Below are positions 8,980 to 17,602 of a DNA stretch of 64,000 nt, piece by piece. The stretch is taken from NCBI RefSeq assembly GCF_000956545.1, contig NZ_JYIT01000083.1:1-64000 (forward strand), written 5' to 3'. Source of the DNA: Microbacterium azadirachtae (GTDB lineage: Bacteria; Actinomycetota; Actinomycetes; Actinomycetales; Microbacteriaceae). Every line of letters starts with the position of its first letter. Within the stretch, counting starts at the first letter, position 1. A model generated the notes under the pieces. It had not been told where the DNA came from and did not search any database. It was given only the letters and a program-made list of their open reading frames with translations. The position numbers and the translations under genes are program-made.

Positions 8980-10440
8980 ATGACGCCCGATGCGTGGCCC
9001 TGGTGGATCGTCGCCTTCGGCATCGCGGTCGACATCACGATCCGCGTGATCGCGATCATCGTGGTGCCCCGCAACCGTCGTCCCACCGCCGCGACGGCCT
9101 GGCTCCTGGCCATCTACTTCATCCCCTACATCGGGGTGCTGCTGTTCCTGTTGATCGGGAATCCGCGCCTGCCGCGCGCACGGCGCAAGAAGCAGGAGCT
9201 CATCAACGAGACGATCGCAGAGGTCACCAAGGATCTGCATCTCGGCACCCCGCGTCCCGGCACCCCGGAGTGGCTGGGATCGCTCATCGGGATGAACCAG
9301 CGTCTCGGCGCACTGCCCCTGTCCGGCGACAACGGCGCGCACCTCATCTCCGACTACCAGACCTCGCTCGACACGATGGCCGACGCGATCCGCAGTGCAC
9401 AGAAGTACGTGCACGTGGAGTTCTACATCCTGCAGTCGGACGCCTCCACTGACAACTTCTTCCGTGCGATGGAGGAGACCGCCGCGCGGGGCGTGCCGGT
9501 GCGCGTGCTGCTGGACCACTGGGCGAACCGCTGGAAGCCGCGGTACAAGCAGACCATCCGCCGCCTCGACGCGATGGGCGCCGACTGGCATCTGATGCTC
9601 CCGGTGCAGCCGCTGAAGGGGCGCACCCAGCGCCCTGACCTGCGCAACCACCGCAAGCTCCTCGTCGTCGACAGCGAGGTCGCCTTCCTCGGGTCGCAGA
9701 ACGTGACCGACTCGACCTACAACCTGCCCAAGAACATCAAGCGCGGGCTGCACTGGGTCGACCTCATGGTCCGCGTCGACGGCCCGGTCGTCGCCAGCGT
9801 CAACGCGGTGTTCCTCTCCGACTGGTACAGCGAGACCGACACCGTGCCCGAGACCGTCGACTTCATCCCCCTGGGCAGAGGATCCGGAGACCTCGACTGC
9901 CAGATCGTGCCCTCCGGCCCCGGCTTCGAGGCGGAGAACAACCTGCGGCTCTTCCTCGGCCTGCTCTACGGCGCACGGCGCAAGATCATGATCGTGAGTC
10001 CGTACTTCGTGCCCGATGAGGCGCTGCTGCTCGCGGTGTCCACGGCCTGCGACCGCGGTCTGCAGGTCGAGCTGTTCGTCTCGGAGGAGGGCGACCAGGC
10101 CGTCGTGTACCACGCGCAGCGCAGCTACTACGAGGCGCTGCTGCGCGCGGGCGTGCGGATCTGGATGTACCGGAAGCCCTACATCCTGCACACCAAGAGC
10201 CTGACGATCGACGACGACATCGCCGTCATCGGATCCAGCAACATGGACATGCGCTCGTTCGGTCTCAACCTCGAGATCTCGATGCTCGTGCGCGGCGAGG
10301 AGTTCGTGCAGGAGGTGCGCGCGGTGGAGGACCACTACCGGGCGCTGAGCCGCGAGCTCACCCTCGAGGAGTGGCTGCAGCAGCCGCTGCGGTCGACCGT
10401 GCTCGACAACCTGGCCCGCCTCACTTCCTCGCTGCAGTAG
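8980..10440 (+). CDS. cls: cardiolipin synthase (phospholipase D superfamily)
   Basis: A 486-residue membrane enzyme that joins phosphatidylglycerol molecules into cardiolipin. Two N-terminal hydrophobic segments (about residues 9-27 and 36-60, the PLDNc region) are followed by two catalytic HKD motifs, NHRKLLVVD with GSQNVTD in the middle and HTKSLTIDDD with GSSNMDMRSFGLN near the C-terminus. Both motifs are intact, so the enzyme should be active. The ATG at 8980 was chosen because it precedes the first membrane helix directly. The last codons and stop form the first unit of a 21-bp tandem repeat. Confidence 0.94.
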   Translation: MTPDAWPWWIVAFGIAVDITIRVIAIIVVPRNRRPTAATAWLLAIYFIPYIGVLLFLLIGNPRLPRARRKKQELINETIAEVTKDLHLGTPRPGTPEWLGSLIGMNQRLGALPLSGDNGAHLISDYQTSLDTMADAIRSAQKYVHVEFYILQSDASTDNFFRAMEETAARGVPVRVLLDHWANRWKPRYKQTIRRLDAMGADWHLMLPVQPLKGRTQRPDLRNHRKLLVVDSEVAFLGSQNVTDSTYNLPKNIKRGLHWVDLMVRVDGPVVASVNAVFLSDWYSETDTVPETVDFIPLGRGSGDLDCQIVPSGPGFEAENNLRLFLGLLYGARRKIMIVSPYFVPDEALLLAVSTACDRGLQVELFVSEEGDQAVVYHAQRSYYEALLRAGVRIWMYRKPYILHTKSLTIDDDIAVIGSSNMDMRSFGLNLEISMLVRGEEFVQEVRAVEDHYRALSRELTLEEWLQQPLRSTVLDNLARLTSSLQ

Positions 10441-10490
10441 TCAGGAGGCTCGCTGCAGTAGTCAGGAGGCTCGCTGCAGTGGTCAGGAGG
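10428..10490 (+). repeat. three tandem 21-bp repeats spanning the cls stop codon
   Basis: The unit CTCGCTGCAGTAGTCAGGAG+G occurs at 10428-10448, 10449-10469 and 10470-10490; the third copy has one A-to-G change. The first copy contains the last codons of cls (SLQ) and its TAG stop. Each copy is seven codons long, so the duplicates repeat the coding end and, in copy 2, an in-frame stop just after the gene. Confidence 0.95.
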
Positions 10491-10541
10491 GCGGGTGCGC
10501 GGCCCATAGCCCGGACGCGCGCGCCTGGATAGCATGAGCCC

Positions 10542-11249
10542 ATGAGGATCCGCACCGCTCTGACCGCCGCGGCGCTCGCCGCCTCGATGTCCCTCGTGCT
10601 GGCCGCGTGCGCGCAGCTCGAACCCGTGAACGCGCCGATCCCGACGGATCAGGCGACTTCGGCGCCGGAGCCGTCCACCGACCCCTCCGCGGCCTGGCTC
10701 GACGGCGGCCACGGGATCGGCCTGGTGACGTTCGGCTCCTCCTCGCTCGCCTGCACGCCGGCCGTGCAGGACGTGAAGGCCGAAGGGCAGACGGTCACCG
10801 TGACGCTCGCCGAGCAGGACCCGAACGCGGTGTGCACGGCCGACTTCGCGCCACGGGCGACGTACGTCGCGGTGCCCGAGGGCATCGACGCGTCCAAGGA
10901 CGTGACGGTGGCGTTCGACGGCGCGGGCGCACAGGGGCGGCTGACGCTGGCGGGAAGCAGCGCGCTCGGCGCATCGACGCAGGGCAAGCCCAGCGCCGGC
11001 TGGTTCTCGTCGACCGGGATCGTGCTGCTGACCTGGGGATCCTCGACCTGCCCTCCCGTCGTCTCCGACCTCGCGGAGGAGAAGGCCGGCGCGACGGTGA
11101 CGTTCCAGGCGGACGCGACCAAGCCCTGCACCATGGACTACGTGCCCCGGCTCACCGTGCTCGGCGTGAACCCGCCGACGGACCCGTCGGACTACACGCT
11201 CACGCTCAAGGGCGGGAACCTGGACGGCGAGGTGAAGGTCCTGGGCTGA
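10542..11249 (+). CDS. secreted lipoprotein of unknown function
   Basis: A 235-residue protein with a classical lipoprotein signal: basic MRIRT start, hydrophobic stretch, and lipobox LAAC with Cys 24 as the lipidation site. The mature part starts with a Pro/Thr/Ser-rich linker and contains two related halves, each with a Gly/Thr-Phe/Trp-Gly-Ser-Ser motif (VTFGSSSLACTP and LTWGSSTCPP), a DF/DY-x-PR stretch (CTADFAPRATYVAVP and CTMDYVPRLTVLGVN) and paired Cys. This suggests an internal duplication with a disulfide in each repeat. No enzyme motif is visible. A TAGCAT box about 10 nt before the ATG is a likely -10. Confidence 0.82.
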   Translation: MRIRTALTAAALAASMSLVLAACAQLEPVNAPIPTDQATSAPEPSTDPSAAWLDGGHGIGLVTFGSSSLACTPAVQDVKAEGQTVTVTLAEQDPNAVCTADFAPRATYVAVPEGIDASKDVTVAFDGAGAQGRLTLAGSSALGASTQGKPSAGWFSSTGIVLLTWGSSTCPPVVSDLAEEKAGATVTFQADATKPCTMDYVPRLTVLGVNPPTDPSDYTLTLKGGNLDGEVKVLG

Positions 11250-11255
11250 CCCGGC

Positions 11256-12251
11256 TCACGCCGGGCTGATCACGTGCCCCGGCGGCACCGCGATGAGCAG
11301 CGCGCCGGGGTCGATGCGGCAGCGGATCCGCACCGCCTCGCCGAACTCGTCGCCGTCGAGCTCGACCGGCGCGGGCTCGGTGGTCGCGGCCTCGGCATCG
11401 CGCCCGCGCAGATAATGGATCGAGCTGCCGGATCCGGTGAGCTCGATCATCCGCCGGCCGGCCTTGCTGCGGCGCAGCACCGAGTTCTGCCACCAGACGG
11501 TGCGCCACACCGCCAGCCAACCGAAGGGTCCGCGCGCCTGGATGACCGCCACGTCGAGGTCGCCGTCGGTGATCGACGCGTCGGGGATGAGCGCGATGCC
11601 GGCGGGAAGGGCGCCGCAGTTGGCGAACAGCATGCTGTGCACCTTGACGGAGTGCAGCCGGCGGTCCTCGACCGCATACATGATGCGGAACGGCTTGGCG
11701 CCGGGCAGGGAGCGCGCTGCGCCGTCGACGTAGGCGACCCACCCGACCGACTTCTTCAGCCCCGGGCGGGTGTTCGCGATCATGTGCGCATCGAGGCCGA
11801 TGCCGGCGAGCACGACGAAGCCGTGCTCTTTCACCTCGCCGTCGGCACGCGTCAGTTCGGCCCAGCCGATGTCGACCGGATGGCGGTCGCCGCGGAACAC
11901 GGCGTCGATCACGGCGGACGGGGCGTCGAGGGCGAGGCCCAGGTTGCGTGCGAGCAGGTTGCCGGTGCCGCTGGGCACGATCGCGAGGGGGACGCCGGTG
12001 CCGGCCATCGTCTCGGACACGGCGCGCACGGTGCCGTCCCCGCCCGCGACGAGCACGGCCGCGGCGCCCTGGTCCAGCGCGGAGCGCGTCGCGCTCTGAC
12101 CGGGATCCTGCACCGTCGTCTCGAGGACCAGGGGCTCGTCCCAGCCGGCGTCGGCGGACAGCGAGCGCAGCAGGCCGACGAGCCGTGGGGCATCGGCCTT
12201 CACCGGGTTGACGACGAGCGCGGCGCGCGGGCGTCCGGCGTCGTCATCCAT
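11256..12251 (-). CDS. diacylglycerol kinase family lipid kinase
   Basis: A 331-residue DAGK-catalytic-domain protein. ALVVNPVKAD near the N-terminus and VLVAGGDGTVRAVSETM (residues about 67-83) contain the GGDGT nucleotide-binding motif, followed by IVPSGTGNLLARNLGL. The C-terminal beta-sandwich has GIGLDAHMI and DASITDGDLDVAV. DagK/YegS/BmrU-type kinases phosphorylate diacylglycerol or related lipids using ATP. It is convergent with the upstream lipoprotein, only 6 bp apart, and divergent from serS. Confidence 0.9.
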   Translation of the reverse strand: MDDDAGRPRAALVVNPVKADAPRLVGLLRSLSADAGWDEPLVLETTVQDPGQSATRSALDQGAAAVLVAGGDGTVRAVSETMAGTGVPLAIVPSGTGNLLARNLGLALDAPSAVIDAVFRGDRHPVDIGWAELTRADGEVKEHGFVVLAGIGLDAHMIANTRPGLKKSVGWVAYVDGAARSLPGAKPFRIMYAVEDRRLHSVKVHSMLFANCGALPAGIALIPDASITDGDLDVAVIQARGPFGWLAVWRTVWWQNSVLRRSKAGRRMIELTGSGSSIHYLRGRDAEAATTEPAPVELDGDEFGEAVRIRCRIDPGALLIAVPPGHVISPA

Positions 12252-12298
12252 GCGCTCAGCCTAGTCCGCGGCCCACGGGGGCCCGCCGTGCGACGCCC

Positions 12299-12304
12299 TA
12301 GACT
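12299..12304 (+). promoter_or_regulatory. serS -10 box (leaderless)
   Basis: TAGACT ends 6 nt before the GTG start of serS at 12311, so the transcript should begin at or next to the start codon. Confidence 0.6.
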
Positions 12305-12310
12305 TGACGG

Positions 12311-13615
12311 GTGATCGACCTCGCCCTTCTCCGCGACGAGCCCGAGCTCGTCCGTCAGTCCCAGGCCGCGCGCGGCAACGCGCCGGACACCGTCGACGCG
12401 GCGATCGAGGCCGACCGATCGCGTCGTGCGGCGCTCTCCGCGTTCGAGGAGCTGCGCGCCGAGCAGAACGCGTTCGGCAAGGAGGTCGCGAAGGCGCCGA
12501 AGGAGGAGAAGGCCGCCCTCGTCGCTCAGGCGAAGGACCTCGCCGAGCGCGTGAAGCAGGCGCAGGCCGCGTCGAACGAGGCTTCCGAGGCCGCCGCCGA
12601 GGCGCTCGCCCAGATCGAGAACATCGTCATCGACGGCGTTCCCGCCGGCGGCGAGGACGACTTCGTCGAGCTGCGCCGCGTCGGCGAGACCCCCACGTTC
12701 GACTTCGAGCCGCGGGACCACCTCGCGATCGGCGAGCTGCTGGGCGCGATCGACATGGAGCGCGGGGCGAAGGTCTCCGGCGCCCGCTTCTACTTCCTCA
12801 CCGGCATCGGTGCGCGCCTCGAGATCGCCCTCATGAACCTCGCCCTCGACAAGGCGCTCTCCGCCGGCTTCACCCCGATGATCGTGCCCACGCTGGTGCG
12901 GCCGGAGGTCATGCAGGGCACGGGCTTCCTCGGCAAGCACGCCGACGAGGTCTACCACCTGGACAAGGACGACGACCTCTACCTGGTCGGCACGAGCGAG
13001 GTCGCCCTCGCGGGCTACCACATGGGCGAGATCGTCGATCTGTCGCGCGGTGCGCTGCGTTACGCGGGCTGGTCGACCTGCTACCGCCGCGAGGCCGGCT
13101 CCTACGGCAAGGACACCCGCGGGATCATCCGCGTGCACCAGTTCAACAAGCTGGAGATGTTCGTCTACACGACTCCGGAGGACGCGGAGGCGGAGCACCT
13201 GCGCCTCGTCGCGCTGCAGGAGGAGATGCTCACTGCGCTCGGCCTGTCGTACCGGGTGATCGACGTCGCCGCCGGGGATCTCGGATCCAGTGCGGCGCGG
13301 AAGTACGACATCGAGGCGTGGGTGCCCACCCAGGGCGCGTTCCGCGAGCTGACCTCCACGTCGAACTGCACCACGTATCAGGCGCGGCGGCTCGACATCC
13401 GGCATCGTCCGGAGGCGGCCGAGGGAGCCGCGAAGACGCAGCACGTGGCCACGCTGAACGGAACCCTCGCGACCACCCGATGGATCGTGGCGATCCTCGA
13501 GACGCATCAGAAGGCCGACGGATCCGTCCGCGTGCCGGAGGTGCTGAGGCCGTACCTCGGCGGGCTCGAGGTGCTGCGGCCGCTCGGCGCGGAGACCGCG
13601 GGCGCGGACGCATGA
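12311..13615 (+). CDS. serS: serine--tRNA ligase
   Basis: SerRS charges tRNA-Ser with serine. The 434-residue protein starts at GTG 12311 with [22 protein letters not shown], a standard SerRS beginning. Residues about 30-105 form the Ala/Glu/Lys-rich antiparallel coiled coil that grips the long variable arm of tRNA-Ser. Class II motif 2 is [26 protein letters not shown], and motif 3 is [15 protein letters not shown]. The next gene starts inside its stop codon. Two tRNA-Ser genes lie a few kb downstream. Confidence 0.97.
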   Translation: MIDLALLRDEPELVRQSQAARGNAPDTVDAAIEADRSRRAALSAFEELRAEQNAFGKEVAKAPKEEKAALVAQAKDLAERVKQAQAASNEASEAAAEALAQIENIVIDGVPAGGEDDFVELRRVGETPTFDFEPRDHLAIGELLGAIDMERGAKVSGARFYFLTGIGARLEIALMNLALDKALSAGFTPMIVPTLVRPEVMQGTGFLGKHADEVYHLDKDDDLYLVGTSEVALAGYHMGEIVDLSRGALRYAGWSTCYRREAGSYGKDTRGIIRVHQFNKLEMFVYTTPEDAEAEHLRLVALQEEMLTALGLSYRVIDVAAGDLGSSAARKYDIEAWVPTQGAFRELTSTSNCTTYQARRLDIRHRPEAAEGAAKTQHVATLNGTLATTRWIVAILETHQKADGSVRVPEVLRPYLGGLEVLRPLGAETAGADA

Positions 13616-14451
13616 CGTCGCCCTGGCTCATCGCCCTCGACATCGACGGCACGATCCTGCTGCAGGACGAGACGATGAGCCCGGGCGTGGTCGACGCCGT
13701 GGCCCGCGCTCGCGACGCCGGGCACGAGGTCATGCTGGCCACCGGGCGCAGCTGGATGGGGACGCACCGCTTCCTCGACGCCCTCGCGATCCGGCCGGAG
13801 TACGTCGTGTGCTCCAACGGCGCGGTCACGATGCGCCGGAAGGACGACGTGACCGGCGGCCCGGCCGCGGAGGGCTACGAGCGCTGGAACGTCGAGACGT
13901 TCGACCCGACCGCGGTGCTGGAGCTGCTGCACGAGCGTCTGCCCGATGCGCGGTACATGGTGGAGCTCGGATCAGGTCAGCGCCTGTACACGGCGGAGCT
14001 GGACGACTGGACGCTGGACGGCGGACGCGAGGTCGAGTTCGCCGAGCTCGGCGCCCAGGAGGTGTCGCGCGTGGTCGTCGTCTCCCCGGGGCACGACGAG
14101 GACGACTTCCACCGGCTCGTGCAGGACGCGGGCCTCAACGAGGTGTCGTATGCGATCGGCTGGACCGCATGGCTCGACATCGCCCCGCGGGGCGTCGACA
14201 AGGGCACCGCGCTCGCGCGGGTTCAGGAGGCGCGCGGCGATGCGGGAGACCGGGTGTTCGTCGCCGGAGACGGCCGCAACGACCTGGGGATGTTCTCCTG
14301 GGCACGCGGGATCGGCGGCCGGGCGGTGGCCATGGGACAGGCGCCCGACGAGGTCATCGCGGCGGCGAGCGAGGTCACGGACGACGTCGAGGACGGCGGA
14401 CTCGCGGCCGCGATCGAGCGCATCGTGCTCTCGGTGCCCGCGGCGGGCTGA
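13612..14451 (+). CDS. Cof-type HAD hydrolase
   Basis: A 279-residue haloacid dehalogenase superfamily phosphatase. Motif I is [10 protein letters not shown] (catalytic Asp at about residue 9), motif II is MLATGRSW, and motif IV is [14 protein letters not shown], with the substrate-binding cap between them, as in type IIB (Cof) members. These usually dephosphorylate sugar phosphates or flavin and PLP derivatives; the actual substrate is not predictable. The ATG overlaps the serS stop (ATGA), so the two are co-translated. Confidence 0.92.
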   Translation: MTSPWLIALDIDGTILLQDETMSPGVVDAVARARDAGHEVMLATGRSWMGTHRFLDALAIRPEYVVCSNGAVTMRRKDDVTGGPAAEGYERWNVETFDPTAVLELLHERLPDARYMVELGSGQRLYTAELDDWTLDGGREVEFAELGAQEVSRVVVVSPGHDEDDFHRLVQDAGLNEVSYAIGWTAWLDIAPRGVDKGTALARVQEARGDAGDRVFVAGDGRNDLGMFSWARGIGGRAVAMGQAPDEVIAAASEVTDDVEDGGLAAAIERIVLSVPAAG

Positions 14452-14548
14452 CCCGTTCCCAGGGGTGACCTGGGCATTCACTCAGGGGTCGCCCAGGCGG
14501 TCGCGGCACAATGGGGGAGCGCTCACCGGGCGCGACCGTGTTCTCCGT

Positions 14549-14554
14549 TAGACT
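14549..14554 (+). promoter_or_regulatory. -10 box for tRNA-Ser(TGA)
   Basis: TAGACT lies 33 nt before the first base of the tRNA, matching the -10 sequence of lysS and serS. Confidence 0.5.
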
Positions 14555-14587
14555 CGACGCCTGATCGGCGTGCGCAGGCACACCGAG

Positions 14588-14672
14588 GGAGAGTTGTCCG
14601 AGCGGCCGAAGGACCTGGTCTTGAAAACCAGTGAGTAGCAATACTCCGTGGGTTCGAATCCCACACTCTCCG
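14588..14672 (+). tRNA. tRNA-Ser, anticodon TGA
   Basis: 85 nt. The acceptor stem GGAGAGT pairs with ACTCTCC, followed by discriminator G; no CCA is encoded. The anticodon arm CTGGT-CTTGAAA-ACCAG carries TGA. A long variable arm (TGAGTAGCAATACTCC region) and the T arm GTGGGTTCGAATCCCAC confirm a class II serine tRNA. Confidence 0.97.
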
Positions 14673-14724
14673 CGAGTGAGCGCAGGGTGGCGCGATTCCC
14701 CCGCAGATCCGTGAAAGGCATCGA

Positions 14725-16011
14725 GTGAGCGTGACGTCCCGAACCCGGCGCCCGGTCGCGGCGCATGGGCAGCTGAGCCGCCCGAGTGCGTGGAGCCAGC
14801 TCCTCAAAGTCCTCGGCATCGCGATGGCCGTGGTGCTGGTGTCCGGCGTCGGCGTCGCGGCCTATGTGGGCTACGACCTCACGCACACCTACGTCGCGAA
14901 GGCGGTGACGCTCGACGGCGAGTCGTCGGTGCCGCCGGACATCGGCGCGATCAAGGGCGGCGTGAACATGCTGCTCGTCGGCAGCGACGCCTGCGAGCCG
15001 GAGTTCGCGGCCGAGTTCGGCGACCGCTGCTCCGATCCCGAGAACGCTGGCGAGCGCAACGACACGAACCTGCTGCTGCACATCTCGGACAGCCCGCGAC
15101 GCGTGACCGTCATCACGTTCCCGCGCGACCTGATGGTTCCGATCCCGTCGTGCATCGACTCCGACGGGAACGACACGAGCCCGGCCTCGAAGCAGGCGAT
15201 CAACACGACCCTGGAGACCGGCGGGCCCAAGAACGGCCTCGCCTGCGTGGCCCGCACCATCAGCAAGCTCTCCGGCCTCGACATCCAGTTCGCGGCGAAG
15301 ATCACCTGGGGCGGCGTGATGAAGGTCACCGACGCGATCGGCGGCGTCGACGTGTGCGTCGCCAACGGCATCACCGACCCCGACACCGGGCTGAACCTGG
15401 AGGCGGGCACCCACACGCTGCAGGGCTACTGGGCGCTGCAGTTCCTGCGCACGCGGCACGGCGTCGGCGACGGCAGCGACCTCGGTCGCGGCAGCAACCA
15501 GCAGGTGTACATGTCGTCGCTCGCGCGCAAGATGGTCTCCGCGAAGGTGCTCGGAAACCCCGGCACGCTGCTGAAGCTCGCGAACACCGTGATGTCGAAC
15601 GTCACGCCCAGCACCACCCTGACCAGCCCGACGCTGCTCGTGCAGATCGCCCTGGCGATGAAGGACGTGCCGCTGGACCAGATCAACTTCGTCAACTACC
15701 CGGTGTTCACCGACCCCGACGACCCGAACAAGGTCGTCCCGGACTACGACAGCGCCGACCAGCTCTGGGCCGCACTCGCCGCGAATGAGCCGATCCAGGT
15801 CACCGGACAGCGCAGCGATGCGGTCGTCTCCGCGACTCCCGCGCCGACGGATCCGGCGACGGACCCGAGCGCGGGCCAGGGCGCGACGACCGACCCGTCC
15901 GCGACGCCCACCCCGGGCGCCACCTCGGGCCCCGTCGAGCTGTCGAAGAACATCTCGGGCCAGTCCGCCGCGCAGCAGACCTGCTCGAACGGCAACGGCT
16001 TCTCCGGCTGA
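14725..16011 (+). CDS. LytR-CpsA-Psr (LCP) family cell-wall glycopolymer transferase
   Basis: A 428-residue type II membrane protein. A short cytoplasmic N-terminus precedes one transmembrane helix (about residues 31-54). The extracellular LCP domain has NMLLVGSDACE, ERNDTNLLLHISDSPRRVTVITFPRDLMVPIPSC with the pyrophosphate-binding Arg residues, ITWGGVMKVTDAIGGVDVCV, and LRTRHGVGDGSDLGRGSNQQ. LCP enzymes attach polyprenyl-linked glycopolymers to peptidoglycan. The C-terminus is a Thr/Pro/Ala linker ending in CSNGNGFSG. The start GTG 14725 follows GAAAGG; GTG 14731 is an alternative. The gene sits between two tRNA-Ser genes. Confidence 0.93.
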   Translation: MSVTSRTRRPVAAHGQLSRPSAWSQLLKVLGIAMAVVLVSGVGVAAYVGYDLTHTYVAKAVTLDGESSVPPDIGAIKGGVNMLLVGSDACEPEFAAEFGDRCSDPENAGERNDTNLLLHISDSPRRVTVITFPRDLMVPIPSCIDSDGNDTSPASKQAINTTLETGGPKNGLACVARTISKLSGLDIQFAAKITWGGVMKVTDAIGGVDVCVANGITDPDTGLNLEAGTHTLQGYWALQFLRTRHGVGDGSDLGRGSNQQVYMSSLARKMVSAKVLGNPGTLLKLANTVMSNVTPSTTLTSPTLLVQIALAMKDVPLDQINFVNYPVFTDPDDPNKVVPDYDSADQLWAALAANEPIQVTGQRSDAVVSATPAPTDPATDPSAGQGATTDPSATPTPGATSGPVELSKNISGQSAAQQTCSNGNGFSG

Positions 16012-16092
16012 CGTCTACCGGGGCGCCCCTGCACGCCGCTGCCCGGTTGGCCACGACTCGGCGGTCGGTTCGCAGCATCCCGAAGCGTCCGT

Positions 16093-16098
16093 TAGGAT
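16093..16098 (+). promoter_or_regulatory. -10 box for tRNA-Ser(GCT)
   Basis: TAGGAT 30 nt before the tRNA, a plausible -10 element in an otherwise gene-free 117-bp stretch. Confidence 0.45.
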
Positions 16099-16128
16099 GG
16101 TCCCTGGTGTTCGGCGAGCCGGACATCT

Positions 16129-16217
16129 GGAGACGTCGCATAGTCAGGCCTAGTGCACCACCCTGCTAAGGTGGAGTCCTCGCAAGGGGACCGAGGGTTC
16201 AAATCCCTCCGTCTCCG
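16129..16217 (+). tRNA. tRNA-Ser, anticodon GCT (integration target)
   Basis: 89 nt plus an encoded CCA at 16218-16220. The acceptor stem GGAGACG pairs with CGTCTCC. The anticodon arm CCACC-CTGCTAA-GGTGG gives GCT. A long variable arm and the T arm GAGGGTTCAAATCCCTC are present. From the anticodon loop to just past the CCA it is repeated at 37474-37535, so this gene is the attachment site of the island. It stays intact on the left side. Confidence 0.97.
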
Positions 16218-16224
16218 CCATGAA
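16163..16224 (+). repeat. left attachment site (attL), 3' part of tRNA-Ser(GCT)
   Basis: 62 bp from CTGCTAAGG in the anticodon arm through the CCA to TGAA, identical to 37474-37535. The bases just outside differ on both sides (C versus A before; T versus A after), which fixes the repeat length. Confidence 0.93.
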
Positions 16225-16630
16225 TTCCCTGGTCAGTGAGGTTTTTCTTCCCTTCTGTCCGGCTCTGCCAAGCCGTCATTTGGCGTGAGAAATGGTCACG
16301 CAGACTCCCCTGGGGTGACCGCGGGGGAGTGTGGGCTCGCGCTGCATTGGCGATTGGCTGCGTATTCATGCGGTTTCGATACATGGTTCGCGGCACCGCG
16401 CACCTCGCCGCAGGGGTGGTGTCCTCCGAGGTGTCAAACCTGAGGGGCTTAGGGACTGCACCCGGCAGCTGTGCGGCCTACTACCTCCCGGCGCTGAGAT
16501 CGGCTCCTGCCAGAGCCTGGCGGTCTCCGCGAGCTTGGCGGCGTCGGAGGTCCGTGGCACCCTACGATGAAGGAACAAGCCTCCGGCTCACGCAGGCGGC
16601 GGCCGATTATCGTGGGTGGAAGGAGGAGAC
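16225..16630. other. gene-free stretch at the left island end
   Basis: About 400 bases between attL and the AAA ATPase gene. The frames open here have implausible Arg/Ser-rich translations and no ribosome binding site, so I see no gene. TACGAT at 16563-16568 could be a -10 for the downstream pair. An excision or integrase-binding region would be expected here, but I see no clear motif. Confidence 0.5.
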
Positions 16631-17602
16631 ATGGCTGGACTGGGTGAACACATCACTGCGATGGTGCGTAGCCATGCGTCGGGCGACGATGCCTCCTTCT
16701 ATTCGGTCGCATTGCAGATAGCTGCTCGTGAGGCGCGTCAGGGGCATCATGTCCTCGCGGACGACATCAAGAAGGCCGTCGACTCGTCGCGGCAATCGCG
16801 GTCGGCCACGAGTAATTTGACGGCCCTGCCGCAAGCCCGCGGTGATCTGGCTGAACTCGTCGAGGCGACGCAACCGAACGTGCGTCTGAGGGAACTGGTC
16901 GCTCCGCAAGGGATCGTGGACCAGATCAAGCAGGTCATCGCTGAGCAACGGCAACGGAAGGCGCTACTCGACCACGGGTTCGCCCCCGCGCACCGGCTTC
17001 TCCTGGAAGGACCGCCAGGGACCGGGAAGACAATGACTGCGTCGGTCTTGGCGACCGAGTTGGCGTTGCCGATGTTCACGATCCGCTTGGACGGCCTCCT
17101 CAGCAAGTTCATGGGCGAGACGGCGAGCAAACTACGAACCGTGTTCGAATCCGTTGCGGAACGCCGCGGCGTGTACCTCTTCGATGAGTTCGACGCGTTG
17201 GGCGCCGACCGGTCGGGCAACGATGTCGGCGAGGCGCGACGCATCCTGAACTCCTTCCTTGTCTTCCTCGAAGATGCGAGCCCAGAATCTATCGTCGTCG
17301 CCGCGACCAACCACCGTTCGATCCTCGACCGCGCCCTGTTCCGCCGGTTCGATGCGATCCTGACGTACTCGCTACCCGACGCCCGCCAGGCCGGCACGGT
17401 CATCCGAGCGCGCCTCGGCAGCCTGCTCGCCGGAACGAGTCTGGCCAAGCTCAACGCGCTTACCGACGGACTGAGCCACGCCGACTTGGTCAAAGCTGCG
17501 GAAGGCGCGGCGAAAGCTGCACTGATGCGAGGCGAGCCTCACGTGACTCGTGAGGATCTGGTTGCCGCGCTCCAGGCCCGTCGGACGGCCAGCATTGGCT
17601 AA
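16631..17602 (+). CDS. AAA family ATPase, IetA-like
   Basis: A 323-residue single AAA+ protein. Residues 1-120 are a helical N-terminal region. Walker A is GPPGTGKT (127-134), Walker B VYLFDEFD (181-188), sensor 1 is in AATNHR (about 227), and FRRFD (239-241 region) supplies the Arg finger. The architecture is of the spastin/ClpX-like remodelling type. ATG 16631 follows the strong site AAGGAGGAG. The stop overlaps the subtilase gene. An AAA ATPase paired with a subtilisin-like protease is the IetAS arrangement, reported as a plasmid toxin-antitoxin/incompatibility module and as an anti-phage system. Assignment to it is by architecture. Confidence 0.85.
   Translation: MAGLGEHITAMVRSHASGDDASFYSVALQIAAREARQGHHVLADDIKKAVDSSRQSRSATSNLTALPQARGDLAELVEATQPNVRLRELVAPQGIVDQIKQVIAEQRQRKALLDHGFAPAHRLLLEGPPGTGKTMTASVLATELALPMFTIRLDGLLSKFMGETASKLRTVFESVAERRGVYLFDEFDALGADRSGNDVGEARRILNSFLVFLEDASPESIVVAATNHRSILDRALFRRFDAILTYSLPDARQAGTVIRARLGSLLAGTSLAKLNALTDGLSHADLVKAAEGAAKAALMRGEPHVTREDLVAALQARRTASIG

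Noticed and set aside
10428..10490. CRISPR-like array
   Set aside because: The three units are contiguous without spacers and include a coding end; no cas genes are in the window.
16236..16721. Gene in the 400 bp after attL
   Set aside because: Arg/Ser/Ala-rich translation without motif, overlapping the start of the AAA ATPase, with no ribosome binding site.
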